A stretch of 46,072 bases of DNA from an uncultured Bacillota bacterium (GCA_927441425.1 CAKMKG010000049.1:1-46072); one strand, 5' to 3'. Positions 1 to 7,300 are shown, counted from the first letter of the stretch. The notes: generated by a model not told the origin, from the sequence alone. A program made the numbers and translations.

Positions 1-16
1 TCCTTTTGTTTAGCTA

Positions 17-1984
17 TTAAAAATTGAAATAGTTAACAATTTGCATTTTTCCGTCTGTCGGTTCCAGATAATAGATATAGTTATATTTCTTATCCGTGGT
101 ATTGCCGTTCTCCACAATCTGCAGCTCCTCGTGGACCCAGACGTAGAAGCCTTTGGATCCTTGTCGAATCTCACCGATTTCAAGGAGCTTGAAGGTTTCC
201 TTTATTTTGCCGATTTTGGAAAAGTTCACTGCATTCTGATATGCCTTGCCGTCTTTTTTCAGCAGCTCAAATACGCTTTTATCGCCTTCGTTCACATAGT
301 CGATCCATCTTGAGTCAAAGGCGATGACAGTTCCGACGACTGACTTGTCATAATAGACCGGCTCCGCATTTTCCGGTGCTTTCCAAATATTGTTTGTGAT
401 CGGCTTTGAATTGTTGATGTCTGCGAGCCCGTAATCCTTGCCGGCCTGGTATGCAAGGGCTTCATTGGCTCTCACTTGTTTGATATTGCTATTATTGCCC
501 ATTTGTGAGGAAACCAATGCATTTTTATCAGCAACCGGATTTGGATCAGGTGCAGGGTTTTCGGTGACGACATCATCCGTATCCTCCTCGGATGTCTGTT
601 CTCCCTGATCAGGATTGGCTTCGTCTTCGTTATCCCCCGTCTTATCTTTGTCTTCATTGGAATCATTCCCTGAAAACAAATCCTTTATTCCCTCTGTCCA
701 GCCCGCTACGGTATGAAATATTTGTGTCTGCGCATTGCTGATGGCCTTCGATGCAGCACTTTCCGGAGCGAAATAACGGATCCCTAAAATTGCGATTTCC
801 ACAAATAATATGACTGCCAGAATGATGAGCAGGATCTGGCCGATACTTCTCTTATGCTTTTCGCCTTCTTCCTCTCCCTCCCCAATCAGGAAAGGTCTCG
901 GCGCGTCCGCCTCCGGTTCCTCATCCTCAAGATCTGCAAAGACCTCCCCATCCTCAGGTTCTGATCCTGCTTCTTCCACAGGTTCCGGTTCTGGTCTTTG
1001 TCCCGATTCCTCGGGCACCAGCTTCCTCTTGATACTCTCGTTATCTCTGATCAGCTCTTCTCCAAAGAATAGCGCCCTTGCCTGTGCCATCTCCTGGGCC
1101 ATCTCCGAGAGATGTTCCGATTTTTTGGCGGCCTCCGTCAGCACTGGCTCGTCCTCTATTGTCAGCTCGGCTGCTTGCTTGCTTTCATCCACCGGCTCTG
1201 TGTTCGAGTCGCTTTGATCTATCGGCTCTGTATTCAGCACGGTTTCCTCAATCGGCTCTAAATGCAGTACGATTTCCTCAATCGGAATTTCCGTATCCAG
1301 AGGGGTTTCCTGATACTGTGCTTCCTCCGGAACAACGGAGTCAATATGAATTTCCTGTAACGAGAGTGCTTCCGGGATTCCCGGTTCCTTGACCACCTTA
1401 ACCGGAATCCCCGGTTCGGTATTTCTGCTTAACTTTTCATATTCCTTGTCCAGCAACTCCTGAAATTCTTCGTTTTTCCTGCTGAAGGTAAAGAAACGAT
1501 CAATATTTTGCTCCTTGATTCGATTGGAGTCATCCCTGATCTCCTGAAAGAACTCCTCTTCAAAGGTAGTCGGTTCCGCTTCCTTAGCCTCAACCTGGTT
1601 GAATTCCTCCATATTCCAGTTGAATGCAATCTCTTCCGTCTTTTTCGATCCGGGAAATTCATAAATATTCCAGGCAAACTCCCCATCCTTCTTGGCTTCA
1701 TGATTGATGGTTTCTTCCTCATTTTTCTGTGCTTCGATTTCATTTTCAGAAATAAATTCCTTTAAATCTTCTTCTGCCTCTGATCGCTCTTCCTCGGCAT
1801 ACGGGAGGTCTTCCTCCTTAAATCGGGGCTTGTTTTCATAGGGAGGATTGAATACGATTTCTTCCTTTATTTCAGATGTTTCTGCGGGTGCAGCAGGCAG
1901 TTCCTTATATCCTGTCGGTGTTCCGCAGACCTGGCAGTAATGATCTGAATCACCTGTTTTATTGCCGCACATTCTACAATACAT
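17..1984 (-). CDS. Zinc-ribbon, single-pass membrane protein with acidic linker
   Basis: About 655 residues. The N-terminus carries a four-cysteine zinc ribbon (C3, C6, C17, C20 from the chosen start). A very long Glu/Pro-rich low-complexity segment follows, including repeats of the type TEPIEE/TEPIDQ/TEPVDE around residues 235-275. One strong transmembrane helix lies near 381-403, then a D/E/N-rich stalk and a C-terminal alpha+beta domain of about 150 residues. The topology (zinc ribbon inside, NTF2/TcaA-like domain outside) resembles Firmicute zinc-ribbon membrane proteins, but I do not recognise a specific function. The start is placed at the ATG after GGAGG; the upstream ATG at 1999 overlaps that Shine-Dalgarno. 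It lies 16 nt downstream of the next gene, so the two are one operon. Confidence 0.8.
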   Translation of the reverse strand: MYCRMCGNKTGDSDHYCQVCGTPTGYKELPAAPAETSEIKEEIVFNPPYENKPRFKEEDLPYAEEERSEAEEDLKEFISENEIEAQKNEEETINHEAKKDGEFAWNIYEFPGSKKTEEIAFNWNMEEFNQVEAKEAEPTTFEEEFFQEIRDDSNRIKEQNIDRFFTFSRKNEEFQELLDKEYEKLSRNTEPGIPVKVVKEPGIPEALSLQEIHIDSVVPEEAQYQETPLDTEIPIEEIVLHLEPIEETVLNTEPIDQSDSNTEPVDESKQAAELTIEDEPVLTEAAKKSEHLSEMAQEMAQARALFFGEELIRDNESIKRKLVPEESGQRPEPEPVEEAGSEPEDGEVFADLEDEEPEADAPRPFLIGEGEEEGEKHKRSIGQILLIILAVILFVEIAILGIRYFAPESAASKAISNAQTQIFHTVAGWTEGIKDLFSGNDSNEDKDKTGDNEDEANPDQGEQTSEEDTDDVVTENPAPDPNPVADKNALVSSQMGNNSNIKQVRANEALAYQAGKDYGLADINNSKPITNNIWKAPENAEPVYYDKSVVGTVIAFDSRWIDYVNEGDKSVFELLKKDGKAYQNAVNFSKIGKIKETFKLLEIGEIRQGSKGFYVWVHEELQIVENGNTTDKKYNYIYYLEPTDGKMQIVNYFNF

Positions 1985-2000
1985 GCTATGATCCTCCATT

Positions 2001-2417
2001 TTATTCTCTGATTTGTACTTCTAACTCTGCTTCTGTGTAGATTTTCCCGCTTCTTCCGATGACGGAAAGACCGACGAATTCATGCACTGCGTCCTCCGTT
2101 ACGGGTTCTGATGTTGGCTCCTCACCATCTCGCGTCGATGGTGTTTCTTCCATCATTTCAATGACCTTGATGAAGCCCGGCGCCAACTTTTCTTCTACGT
2201 TATGTAATCGATCATCAATACGCTTCAAAATCTCGACCTGTATATTCGTTTTCCAGTACCACAACCTCATTTTTCGGAAAGCAAGCCATATAATGAAAAG
2301 CAAAATAAGAAACGCCGCCAATATAATCAACTTCGCTTCAAACTCTGCTATGTTAGGAAAGCCAAGGCTCTCGAACCATTCTGTTATTTTATTCCAAAAC
2401 ATGCTGCTGTTATCCAT
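2001..2417 (-). CDS. Small single-pass membrane protein, unknown function
   Basis: About 138 residues. An N-terminal amphipathic stretch is followed by one transmembrane helix near residues 30-50, a basic juxtamembrane segment, a short coiled-coil-like region and an acidic, Pro/Thr-rich tail. The start is the ATG at 2417, preceded by AAAGGTG; the longer frame to 2465 has no binding site. It ends just before the zinc-ribbon membrane protein gene and is surely co-transcribed with it. No family recognised. Confidence 0.75.
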   Translation of the reverse strand: MDNSSMFWNKITEWFESLGFPNIAEFEAKLIILAAFLILLFIIWLAFRKMRLWYWKTNIQVEILKRIDDRLHNVEEKLAPGFIKVIEMMEETPSTRDGEEPTSEPVTEDAVHEFVGLSVIGRSGKIYTEAELEVQIRE

Positions 2418-2497
2418 ATAAAGCACCTTTGTAAATTTTGTATAATCCTTTACATTATATAACACGAAGTTAGGAATAGCAATGAAATCACATTAAA

Positions 2498-2526
2498 AAG
2501 AGAGGGTATACAGAATACCCACTCTT
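2498..2526 (-). terminator. Intrinsic terminator after the 50-codon gene
   Basis: Two arms, AAGAG-A-GGGTAT and ATACCC-A-CTCTT, form an 11-bp stem with one A/A mismatch and a 5-nt loop. On the minus strand the stem is followed by TTTTTAATG, so it most likely ends the small gene at 2628-2780 and separates it from the operon at 2417. Confidence 0.7.
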
Positions 2527-2627
2527 TGTATTGCAAGAGAGATTTCATGAATAGCTAGTCATCTAACTACGCTGCTGATGCATTCACTATTTTGATTAAA
2601 ACTTTCCAATTCTGTTACGATTTCGCC

Positions 2628-2780
2628 TTACGAGTTGATCAAATTGATCCGATCCTTGCTTCCACCTTGTTCTGTGACATCTCTCAAGTCACCCTGATTT
2701 CTGATTTCTCTTAGATCACCTTGGTTTCGTATGGAACCGCACGAAGAATTGTTGTCCATTTTATTCTGAGCGCTTTTCAT
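2628..2780 (-). CDS. 50-residue polar protein with a duplicated RNQGDLR motif
   Basis: Encodes a 50-residue hydrophilic protein with one Cys and two tandem copies of a motif close to I-R-N-Q-G-D-L-R (residues 17-24 and 26-33), then a degenerate third (VTEQGGSKDR). A near-perfect AAGGAGGG ribosome binding site sits 6 nt before the ATG, and an intrinsic terminator lies about 100 nt downstream, so it looks like a real monocistronic gene. No signal peptide or membrane segment. I recognise no family; size and composition would suit a small spore or stress protein, but that is a guess. Confidence 0.65.
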   Translation of the reverse strand: MKSAQNKMDNNSSCGSIRNQGDLREIRNQGDLRDVTEQGGSKDRINLINS

Positions 2781-2908
2781 TTCTCATCCCTCCTTAATCA
2801 TTATTCTGTTCATCTACTATTGAACTATGAGCGGAAATTGCAGGAATTTTTTTGTTCCTCGCGCAATATAAAATAAGAGGGACAAAACTTGCAAAGGAGA
2901 TGATTGTT

Positions 2909-4282
2909 TTGGGTAAATTAAAAGAAATGATTGAAGCCTATAGTCTGAAAAAAGTGATCGGCTATCTTGATTCCAGCCCAGACGAGAATATTCCAAAGGT
3001 GATTTATTGGATTGAGAAGTTTGACAAGTATCATGAGTACGCGACAGCATACCGACTTGCAAAGGAAGCTCTGGGAGACCCTTCCAATAACTGGAATGTA
3101 CTGATGAAAAGCTTGTATATCGATATTGAAGACAGCGTCCGAAAAAAAATCTTTGAAAACTTCATCGTAAATTCCCTCATTCTGCGAAACCAGCGAAGAA
3201 AAGAATTGGAAAAAAAATACGATTGCAATATTCCCTGGACACTGCTGCTTGACCCCACTTCCGCATGCAATCTGCACTGCACAGGCTGTTGGGCCGCCGA
3301 ATATGGCGACAAGCTCTCCCTGGGCTTCGAGGAGATGGATGATGTTGTCAGACAATCAAAAGAGCTGGGAATGCATATTTTTATCTTCACCGGCGGAGAG
3401 CCGCTGGTTCGAAAAAAGGACATCATTCGGCTCTGCGAAAAACACAACGACTGCGTCTTTTCCGCCTTCACCAATGGCACCCTCATCGATGAAGCCTTTG
3501 CCGACGAAATGCTGCGGGTAAAGAATTTCATCCCGGCCATCAGCGTGGAAGGCTTTGAGAAAGAAACCGACTTGCGTCGCGGAGACGGAACCTATCAAGC
3601 AGTGATCCGCGCCATGGATATTTTGAGAAATAAGAAACTACCCTTCGGATTTTCCGCCTGCTACCATAGACAAAATGCGGAGGTCATCGGCAGCGAAGAA
3701 TATTTTGACGAAATGATTGCACGAGGCTGCAAGTTCGCATGGCTCTTTACTTACATACCCGTCGGCAAGGATGCAGTTTCCGACCTGATTGCAACAGCAG
3801 AACAGCGTGAATATATGTATCACCAAATCCGGAAATTCCGTAAGGAAAAACCGATCTTTACCATGGACTTCTGGAATGACGGCGAGTATGTGCGCGGCTG
3901 CATTGCAGGCGGTCGCTGCTATCTCCATATCAACGCAGCCGGCGACATCGAACCCTGTGCTTTCATCCACTATGCCGACTCCAACATCAAGGACAAAACC
4001 CTGCTGGAGGCCCTACAGTCGCCGCTCTTTATGGAATACCGCAAAGGCCAGCCCTTCAACGAGAACTTCCTCCGACCATGTCCACTCCTTGACAACCCCG
4101 AACGCTTGGCCGCCATGGTCCACGCCTCCGGCGCCGCATCAACCGATCTCCAGCATCCCGAGGACGTGGATGAACTCTGCAGCCGCTGCGTACACGCCGC
4201 CGAATCGTGGAAAATCAAAGCCGACCGGCTCTGGTATCAAGAAGAGCCCCCAGACCAGAAATCAGCCACGATCAATCAGTAG
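2909..4282 (+). CDS. Radical SAM/SPASM-domain protein
   Basis: About 457 residues. A helical N-terminal region (about 1-110) precedes a radical SAM core with the 4Fe-4S/SAM motif CNLHCTGC (CxxxCxxC) near residue 120 and the FTGGEPL glycine motif. The C-terminal third has the Cys pattern of a SPASM-type auxiliary cluster domain (GGRCYLHINAAGDIEPCAF, then LRPCP and LCSRC). Such enzymes modify peptides or small molecules by radical chemistry; the substrate cannot be inferred because no precursor peptide or partner enzyme is adjacent. The start is taken as TTG, 9 nt after AAAGGAG; the frame is open to an ATG at 2852 without a good binding site. Monocistronic, closed by a strong terminator. Confidence 0.85.
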   Translation: MGKLKEMIEAYSLKKVIGYLDSSPDENIPKVIYWIEKFDKYHEYATAYRLAKEALGDPSNNWNVLMKSLYIDIEDSVRKKIFENFIVNSLILRNQRRKELEKKYDCNIPWTLLLDPTSACNLHCTGCWAAEYGDKLSLGFEEMDDVVRQSKELGMHIFIFTGGEPLVRKKDIIRLCEKHNDCVFSAFTNGTLIDEAFADEMLRVKNFIPAISVEGFEKETDLRRGDGTYQAVIRAMDILRNKKLPFGFSACYHRQNAEVIGSEEYFDEMIARGCKFAWLFTYIPVGKDAVSDLIATAEQREYMYHQIRKFRKEKPIFTMDFWNDGEYVRGCIAGGRCYLHINAAGDIEPCAFIHYADSNIKDKTLLEALQSPLFMEYRKGQPFNENFLRPCPLLDNPERLAAMVHASGAASTDLQHPEDVDELCSRCVHAAESWKIKADRLWYQEEPPDQKSATINQ

Positions 4283-4294
4283 AATAACATCCAG

Positions 4295-4345
4295 AAGGCA
4301 GAAATTCGTGCACTCACCATGCAATTTCTGCCTTTTATTTTTTCC
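4295..4345 (+). terminator. Intrinsic terminator of the radical SAM gene
   Basis: A perfect 12-bp stem (AAGGCAGAAATT with AATTTCTGCCTT) and a 16-nt loop, followed by TTATTTTTT. Confidence 0.9.
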
Positions 4346-4355
4346 AAAATTCATC

Positions 4356-4384
4356 TTGACAAGCCCCATGACAACTGCTAGACT
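4356..4384 (+). promoter_or_regulatory. Sigma-A promoter of the tRNA-Lys gene
   Basis: TTGACA at 4356-4361, a 17-bp spacer ending in the extended -10 bases TGC, and TAGACT at 4379-4384. The predicted start is about 20 nt before the tRNA 5' end. The promoter looks intact although the tRNA behind it is broken. Confidence 0.7.
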
Positions 4385-4410
4385 ATAAAAGTGCCAAAAC
4401 ACAGCGATGT

Positions 4411-4470
4411 GCTTCATTAGCTCAGTTGGTAGAGCACCTGACTCTTAATCAGGGTGTCCGCGGTTCGAGT
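4411..4470 (+). pseudogene. tRNA-Lys (CTT) interrupted in the T-loop
   Basis: The first 60 nt fold as a standard tRNA: acceptor 5' strand GCTTCAT, D-stem GCTC/GAGC, anticodon stem CCTGA/TCAGG around loop CTCTTAA (anticodon CTT, Lys), variable loop, and T-stem 5' strand CGCGG with loop TTCGAGT. The 3' half of the T-stem and the acceptor strand do not follow. A hairpin-rich repeat begins at this point and ends in CCCGCGATGGAC, which restores a T-stem partner (CCGCG) and five of seven acceptor pairs, but the last pairs fail and no CCA follows. I therefore call it interrupted. An active tRNA would need a precise removal of about 107 nt. Confidence 0.7.
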
Positions 4471-4594
4471 GTCGAGAGAAAGTCCGGCGGACTTTCGAAC
4501 AACGAGCGGTCCGAGGGACCTGAGCGAGGTCTCGAAGGACGGCAGATTTTGCCTAAGGCAAAAGATGCAAAGCCCGCGATGGACATTGAATATC
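4466..4594 (+). repeat. Hairpin-rich dispersed repeat, copy A (full length)
   Basis: About 129 bp, beginning CGAGTGTCG and ending GATGGACATTGAATATC. Internal hairpins: GAAAGTCC-GGC-GGACTTTC, GGTCC-GAG-GGACC, and GCA..TTTTGCC-TAA-GGCAAAA..TGC. Shared with the copies at 5154, 6983 and 7401. It carries no ORF of its own; the open frame across it is an artefact. Its 5' end coincides with the T-loop of the tRNA-Lys fragment. Confidence 0.8.
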
Positions 4595-4719
4595 CATAAA
4601 AAAGAGCTCGAAACGCTGACAGTAAGGGTTACGGGGAAGACTCTTGCCGCTCAGAGTATATCGTCATTAGGCTATGGGTATTGAAAACAGCGATATATGG
4701 ACCCAGCCTCGGGGTGACA

Positions 4720-4813
4720 GACAAGGAAAATGCCATGCGCCAAATTAACTGTGCGCATGGCGGCTTGTCGCCAAGAGGGGGCAGAGCCCCCTTGGAAAGT
4801 GCGTGAGCACTTT
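4720..4813 (+). other. Three consecutive strong hairpins, possible structured RNA or palindromic repeat
   Basis: Hairpin 1 has an outer stem GACAAG/CTTGTC (4720-4725, 4764-4769) around GCCATGCGC/GCGCATGGC. Hairpin 2 (4771-4795) pairs CCAA/TTGG and GGGGGC/GCCCCC with a two-base bulge. Hairpin 3 (4796-4813) is AAAGTGC-GTGA-GCACTTT with a GNRA-type tetraloop. The density of GC-rich stems in otherwise AT-rich DNA is far above background. It could be an intergenic palindromic repeat or the folded part of a non-coding RNA. Confidence 0.55.
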
Positions 4814-4827
4814 GTCCGCGGTTCGAG
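4814..4827 (+). repeat. 14-bp direct repeat of the tRNA-Lys T-arm
   Basis: GTCCGCGGTTCGAG is identical to 4456-4469 inside the tRNA-Lys fragment, 358 bp upstream. The two copies bracket repeat copy A and the triple hairpin, as expected for an insertion or duplication endpoint at the T-arm. Confidence 0.7.
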
Positions 4828-5153
4828 CGGAGTTTAACTTTTCCTAATATCTATAGCTTAGACACCCTGATTATGAGTTACAATTTTTCCTTACTGTAAT
4901 GTTCTGCAATATAGTCTTGGCAGAATGTTGTACGTCCTCTCTCCTTATAATACATGATATCAAAAATACTTATCCACAGGCAATACCTAAAATAGAAAAC
5001 GTAAAAAAATCTCCTCTTTTATTTTTTTCTAAACCAACTTGATTTTTTTAAAAAACCATGATCGAGAATTATCTTAAGTTTTAGACTAGTCCCAAAATGC
5101 TCATTTTCGGATTAATAATTATTGGGAAGCCATTCCCCTTCTCTTAATCAAGG
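4828..5153. other. Gene-free AT-rich gap with two more tRNA-Lys scraps
   Basis: No convincing ORF. It contains GACACCCTGATTATGAGT at 4861-4878, which is the reverse complement of the tRNA anticodon arm (4441-4458) with one mismatch, and CTCTTAATCA at 5141-5150, a direct copy of the anticodon loop and 3' stem. The latter directly precedes repeat copy B. The rest is A+T-rich DNA without visible signals. Confidence 0.5.
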
Positions 5154-5247
5154 TTCGAACAACGAGCGGTCCGAGGGACCTGAACGAGGCTTCGAAGGAC
5201 GGCAGCTTTTGCTGGCAAAAGCTGCAAAGCCCGCGATGGAGTATCTC
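5154..5247 (+). repeat. Hairpin-rich dispersed repeat, copy B (5'-truncated)
   Basis: Matches copy A from TTCGAACAACGAGCGG onward and lacks the first hairpin. Its last hairpin is a perfect 11-bp stem, GCAGCTTTTGC-TG-GCAAAAGCTGC, where copy A has mismatches. The paired differences suggest the fold, not the bases, is conserved. It ends CCCGCGATGGA. Confidence 0.75.
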
Positions 5248-5280
5248 AAGGTTTATAGGTATACAGAATCTGCTATATTA

Positions 5281-5289
5281 TGGTATAAT
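5281..5289 (+). promoter_or_regulatory. Extended -10 promoter of the bactofilin operon
   Basis: TGG-TATAAT, about 53 nt before the first start codon of the operon. No good -35 box is seen at 17 bp, which is usual for extended -10 promoters. Confidence 0.45.
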
Positions 5290-5341
5290 TATACTAAATA
5301 ATCGTATTCTTACCTGAAATAGCGTCAGAATGGAGGAAGTA

Positions 5342-5659
5342 ATGAAGATACTGTCTGGTTTTCGATTAGTAATGGATAATGGAACTTATGTGTACATAAA
5401 TTCGTTTAAAGCGAAGCTAGTATTGGCAATTATCACAATTGTATTACTAACATCTATGGCATTTGGTACCATATATTATTTAAAATATTATACCTATTCA
5501 GCAACAATTAATAGTTACCGAGTAAAGTTAGAGATAGCTGAAAGGCAGTTAGAAAAAGAAAAAAAAATAAATGAATCAAATAAGGCGGAGTTACAATCTT
5601 TGAAAAATTCTGTTGCAGAAGCAGAACAATTAATTAAGACACTAAAGGAAGGAGAATAA
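5342..5659 (+). CDS. Single-pass membrane protein with cytoplasmic/extracytoplasmic coiled coil
   Basis: About 105 residues: a short N-terminal segment, one transmembrane helix near 26-48, and a C-terminal coiled coil rich in Lys/Glu (about 60-105). The start is the ATG 5 nt after GGAGG; the in-frame ATG at 5330 overlaps that site. It is the first gene of a three-gene operon with bactofilin and a membrane-anchored glucosaminidase and ends 4 nt before the bactofilin gene. The context suggests it is a membrane adaptor for the bactofilin polymer. The architecture also resembles FtsL/DivIC-like bitopic proteins, but it lacks other features of that family. Confidence 0.75.
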   Translation: MKILSGFRLVMDNGTYVYINSFKAKLVLAIITIVLLTSMAFGTIYYLKYYTYSATINSYRVKLEIAERQLEKEKKINESNKAELQSLKNSVAEAEQLIKTLKEGE

Positions 5660-5663
5660 ATGA

Positions 5664-6044
5664 ATGAAGAGTTCCAAATATAGCTCAATTATGATAATAA
5701 GCCCAGATAGTCTTATTGAAGGAAGAATACTAGCAAAAGGGGATATTGAAATTCTTGGGAAAGTTCAGTGTTTTGAAGGTAATGGAACACGCAATCCTCG
5801 TGTTGTTGATTCAGGTGGAAATATCATCATTCACGGCGAAGTCGTTGGAGATGTAAAATGCGTAAAAAATGTTAGCATTTCAGGGAAACTGGTCGGCAAT
5901 ATTGTTTCGGCGAAAGAAGTATTAATTAGCCCAACAGGAATCGTCACAGGGAATATACATACGTGTAGATTTAAGATTGCTGATGGGGGACATTTTAAAG
6001 GCAATCTTGATATTAGTGATGACATTAACGATATTGATGAATAA
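5664..6044 (+). CDS. Bactofilin (polymer-forming cytoskeletal protein)
   Basis: 126 residues, nearly all of it one right-handed beta-helix bactofilin domain (about 5-115). Signs are the short repeating pattern of hydrophobic and Gly/Asn turns (IEGRILAKGDIEILGKV, IIHGEVVGDVKC, VSISGKLVGNIVSAKEV, ISPTGIVTGNIHT) and short disordered ends. Bactofilins polymerise without nucleotides into membrane-bound scaffolds that position cell-wall enzymes. Length is typical of Firmicute members. The start is the second of two ATGs after AAGGAGAA; the first is out of frame. The neighbouring glucosaminidase is the likely client. Confidence 0.9.
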   Translation: MKSSKYSSIMIISPDSLIEGRILAKGDIEILGKVQCFEGNGTRNPRVVDSGGNIIIHGEVVGDVKCVKNVSISGKLVGNIVSAKEVLISPTGIVTGNIHTCRFKIADGGHFKGNLDISDDINDIDE

Positions 6045-6096
6045 ATAACGAGAAAATATTGCGAAATAGGAATAAGCAGGAGGTGTTTTTCAAGAA

Positions 6097-6891
6097 TTGA
6101 ATAAATGTAGACCAAATTCGACAGGATTGTTTCATATAAGCAAATTCATGAAAGTATATTTAGGAATTATTGCTTTTTTAATTATCGGTATGATGTTAGT
6201 TATTATGATTAAGACTACTTCCTATCCAAAAGCAAAGTATGATATACCTAATAATGATATAATTAACACCTCAGATTCAATTGACACAAACGAATTGCAA
6301 ACAAAGTTAGATGTAATGAATAAGAATCTTTCTGTTATGGTAAACAAAAAGAAAAAGGAAGAACAGTTACTTAGGGCCTATGAAAAAACAAAAGCTACCT
6401 ATCTTGAAAAGACAATAACCAGAGGGGCGTCCGAAAGGGGATATTTGGGTTTCAGTTTAAAGCAACCATCAGGATTGACAGCTGACATTATCAATAACGT
6501 TCTTGATGGAACTTCACTTGAAGGTCTGGGCGATGCTTATATAAAAGCGGAAAAAGAAACCGGCGTAAGCGCCTTATTCCTGCTTGGAGTATCTGTGCAT
6601 GAATCGAAATGGGGAAACAGTAAATTTGCGAGAGAACGAAACAATATATTTGGATATAAATCATATGATTCCGATCCTGATAAAACAGAGTGGTTTTCAA
6701 GCAAAGAGGAGTGTATTCTCGTTGTTGCAAAATACCTAAGCGAAAACTATCTTGTAGTTGATGGAAAATATTACAACGGGATTACATTACAAGCAGTGAA
6801 CAAGCGATATGCAAGCGATAAATCTTGGTATCTAAAAGTAAACAATGTCATGGAAGTTATTGCCGCAAAGATTCTGTTAAAAGAGGGGTGA
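6097..6891 (+). CDS. Membrane-anchored endo-beta-N-acetylglucosaminidase
   Basis: 264 residues. An N-terminal transmembrane anchor (about 22-42) is followed by a coiled-coil linker (about 65-105) and a glucosaminidase domain (about 125-264). The domain shows the VSVHESKWGNSKFA motif with the catalytic Glu, then NNIFGYKSYDSDP, the lysozyme-like fold of the LytG/AcmA family that cleaves peptidoglycan glycan chains. The start is TTG, 11 nt after AGGAGGTG. It closes the bactofilin operon, so a bactofilin-scaffolded wall hydrolase is the natural reading. There is no signal-peptidase site, so it should stay in the membrane. Confidence 0.88.
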   Translation: MNKCRPNSTGLFHISKFMKVYLGIIAFLIIGMMLVIMIKTTSYPKAKYDIPNNDIINTSDSIDTNELQTKLDVMNKNLSVMVNKKKKEEQLLRAYEKTKATYLEKTITRGASERGYLGFSLKQPSGLTADIINNVLDGTSLEGLGDAYIKAEKETGVSALFLLGVSVHESKWGNSKFARERNNIFGYKSYDSDPDKTEWFSSKEECILVVAKYLSENYLVVDGKYYNGITLQAVNKRYASDKSWYLKVNNVMEVIAAKILLKEG

Positions 6892-6982
6892 TATGTACTC
6901 ACTGCATACCCGGGGGTGCAATTCCATCTTTCAAATCATTTCATGATTAAATGATTACATTATTAAGGAACCGGAAACGGCG

Positions 6983-7108
6983 CGAGTGTCGGGAGAAAGT
7001 CCAGCGGACTTTCGAACAGTGAGAGGTCCGAGAAGCCTGAATGAGGCTTCGAAGGACGGCAGCTTCTGCCAGCAAAAGCTGCAAAGCCCGCGATGGACAT
7101 GGAATATC
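6983..7108 (+). repeat. Hairpin-rich dispersed repeat, copy C (full length)
   Basis: About 126 bp, CGAGTGTCGGGAG to GGACATGGAATATC, with the same hairpins as copy A. The first stem is GAAAGTCC/GGACTTTC with loop AGC. The preceding bases show only a faint resemblance to the tRNA T-arm, so the repeat can exist without a tRNA. Confidence 0.8.
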
Positions 7109-7141
7109 AATAAAATGGAATATCTCCCTAATGCGTCATTT

Positions 7142-7300
7142 TTAATTTAATACGTTATTTTGTTGTTCGCTCGTTAATTTTTTTGCACATTCCAACATTT
7201 CAATTGTGTACAATATTTCTTTATAAGCGTCTGATTGCCTGCTATAGTTTACCATTTTCAATTTCAATGTCACAATAACACCATCAACATATTCTCTCAT
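7142..7300 (-). CDS. 52-residue small protein, unknown function
   Basis: A 52-residue ORF starting with ATG 8 nt after GGGGGG. The protein is basic and predicted mostly helical (GVIVTLKLKMVNY, then DAYKEILYTIEMLECAKK). The clean binding site and even composition support coding, but there is no recognised family. It lies alone on the minus strand between two repeat copies in an otherwise gene-poor stretch. Confidence 0.5.
   Translation of the reverse strand: MREYVDGVIVTLKLKMVNYSRQSDAYKEILYTIEMLECAKKLTSEQQNNVLN

Noticed and set aside
2852..2908. N-terminal extension of the radical SAM protein from the ATG at 2852
   Set aside because: No ribosome binding site there, whereas AAAGGAG stands 9 nt before the TTG at 2909.
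4411..4600. Functional tRNA-Lys with an intron
   Set aside because: Interruption lies in the T-loop, not in the anticodon loop typical of group I introns; no conserved intron core was recognised, and the acceptor strand fails to pair at its end.
4454..4684. 76-codon open frame over the tRNA junction
   Set aside because: It runs through the hairpin-rich repeat and tRNA T-arm with no ribosome binding site; composition follows the RNA stems, not protein coding.
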